Assembly (NCBI GenBank): GCA_021775795.1
Contig: JAJFHB010000513.1
Coordinates: 1 to 6,860, forward strand
DNA length: 6,860 nucleotides
Source: Hyphomicrobiales bacterium
GTDB taxonomy: Bacteria > Pseudomonadota > Alphaproteobacteria > Rhizobiales > JAJFHB01
Reading direction: 5' to 3'
Position numbers and translations under genes: made by a program. Below are positions 6,465-6,860 of the stretch, piece by piece (the stretch's first letter is position 1; every line of letters begins with the position of its first letter). The notes under the pieces are model-generated. The model had not been told where the DNA came from and made no database searches. It saw nothing but the letters and a program-made list of their open reading frames with translations.

Positions 6465-6636
6465 GATTGTCTCGTATGTTTGAACCAGGAACCATAGTCG
6501 AGATGTGCTAGTGGAGAAAGAAGAACCATTGCGCCATTGAGGCGTGCTTATGAACGGCCGGGCAAGAAGCGGGCCGCGTGCCGGTAAAGATCAGGGGCGG
6601 TGCCTCCATGTCTGATTTACGTCGCAGGGAGTGGTG

Positions 6637-6860
6637 ATGAAAACCGAGATTGCAATTGTAGGCGGCGGTCTTTGTGGCCTTGCTCTTTCCGGCATGGCGG
6701 AGCGCCGGGATACAGATTACCATCTGTTTGAGGCCCGACCCCTACTGGGAGGCCGTATCCTCACCCGCAGCACCGCAGATAACCCCTCACCAACTACAAA
6801 CTATGACCTCGGGCCAGCCTGGTTTTGGCCGGATCAACCGCGCCTGCGTGAACTGACAGG
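6637..6860 (+). CDS. Flavin monoamine-oxidase-like FAD oxidoreductase, 3'-truncated by window edge
   Basis: The first 74 codons of a gene that runs off the window. It begins with a Rossmann FAD-binding strand-turn-helix: hydrophobic EIAIV, then GGGLCGLAL (residues 9-17, GxGxxG type), and the acidic residue of the second strand in FEARP (Glu32). The second FAD-binding signature LLGGRILT follows, then YDLGPAWFWPDQPRL, a segment typical of flavin monoamine-oxidase/NAD(P)-binding Rossmann-like proteins (usually ~350-450 residues). Such enzymes oxidise primary or polyamines or related C-N bonds; the substrate cannot be judged from this fragment. The ATG at 6637 is preceded by GGGAG (6627-6631) at five bases; GTG at 6634 is a close alternative. 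An 8-codon frame from the ATG at 6608 ends in TGA overlapping this ATG by one base, which might couple translation. No frameshift is seen in the visible part. Confidence 0.87.
   Translation, partial: MKTEIAIVGGGLCGLALSGMAERRDTDYHLFEARPLLGGRILTRSTADNPSPTTNYDLGPAWFWPDQPRLRELT

Noticed and set aside
6454..6495. ATG at 6495 as start of the methyltransferase-family gene
   Set aside because: No Shine-Dalgarno sequence precedes it, whereas GGGAGGTG sits correctly before the TTG at 6453; the extra residues look non-conserved. It cannot be fully excluded.

Overview
The window looks like a chromosomal stretch of a marine or methylotrophic alphaproteobacterium. The evidence is indirect: moderately high GC, a trimethylamine monooxygenase very close to the roseobacter/SAR11/Methylophaga type, TTG starts behind good Shine-Dalgarno sequences, and proteins whose by-eye best matches are alphaproteobacterial. 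I see no insertion sequence, integrase, tRNA, rRNA or CRISPR array. Seven protein genes are supported, two of them cut by the window edges.

Layout. (1) Bases 1-1197, plus strand: the C-terminal ~398 residues of Tmm, the FMO that turns trimethylamine into TMAO. A GC-rich hairpin at 1211-1261 closes it and the convergent gene beyond. (2) Bases 1279-2960, minus strand: three genes read right to left. They are a small cupin matching the (R)-hydroxynitrile-lyase-type manganese cupins, a haemolysin III/PAQR-family membrane protein, and a small secreted protein of unknown function. A perfect TGTGA-N6-TCACA (CRP-type) palindrome lies 87 bases before the secreted-protein gene. (3) Bases 2961-3301: a divergent intergenic region. 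(4) Bases 3302-5512, plus strand: a three-domain SulP anion transporter (membrane domain, STAS, cyclic-nucleotide-binding domain). (5) Bases 5566-6453, minus strand: a homocysteine S-methyltransferase-fold enzyme with an altered zinc site. (6) Bases 6637-6860, plus strand: the start of a flavin amine-oxidase-like gene, cut by the window end.

How the genes may work together. Tmm, the methyltransferase-like enzyme and the amine oxidase could all act on methylated amines or sulfur compounds, but they lie on different strands and not in one operon, so the link is only suggestive. Two cyclic-nucleotide signals share the window: the CRP-like operator and the cyclic-nucleotide-binding domain on SulP. 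The most interesting points are ordinary-looking family members with changed metal sites: the haemolysin III protein has Asn at two of the three zinc-His positions, and the methyltransferase appears to have His in place of its first zinc Cys. I found no clearly new multi-gene system.
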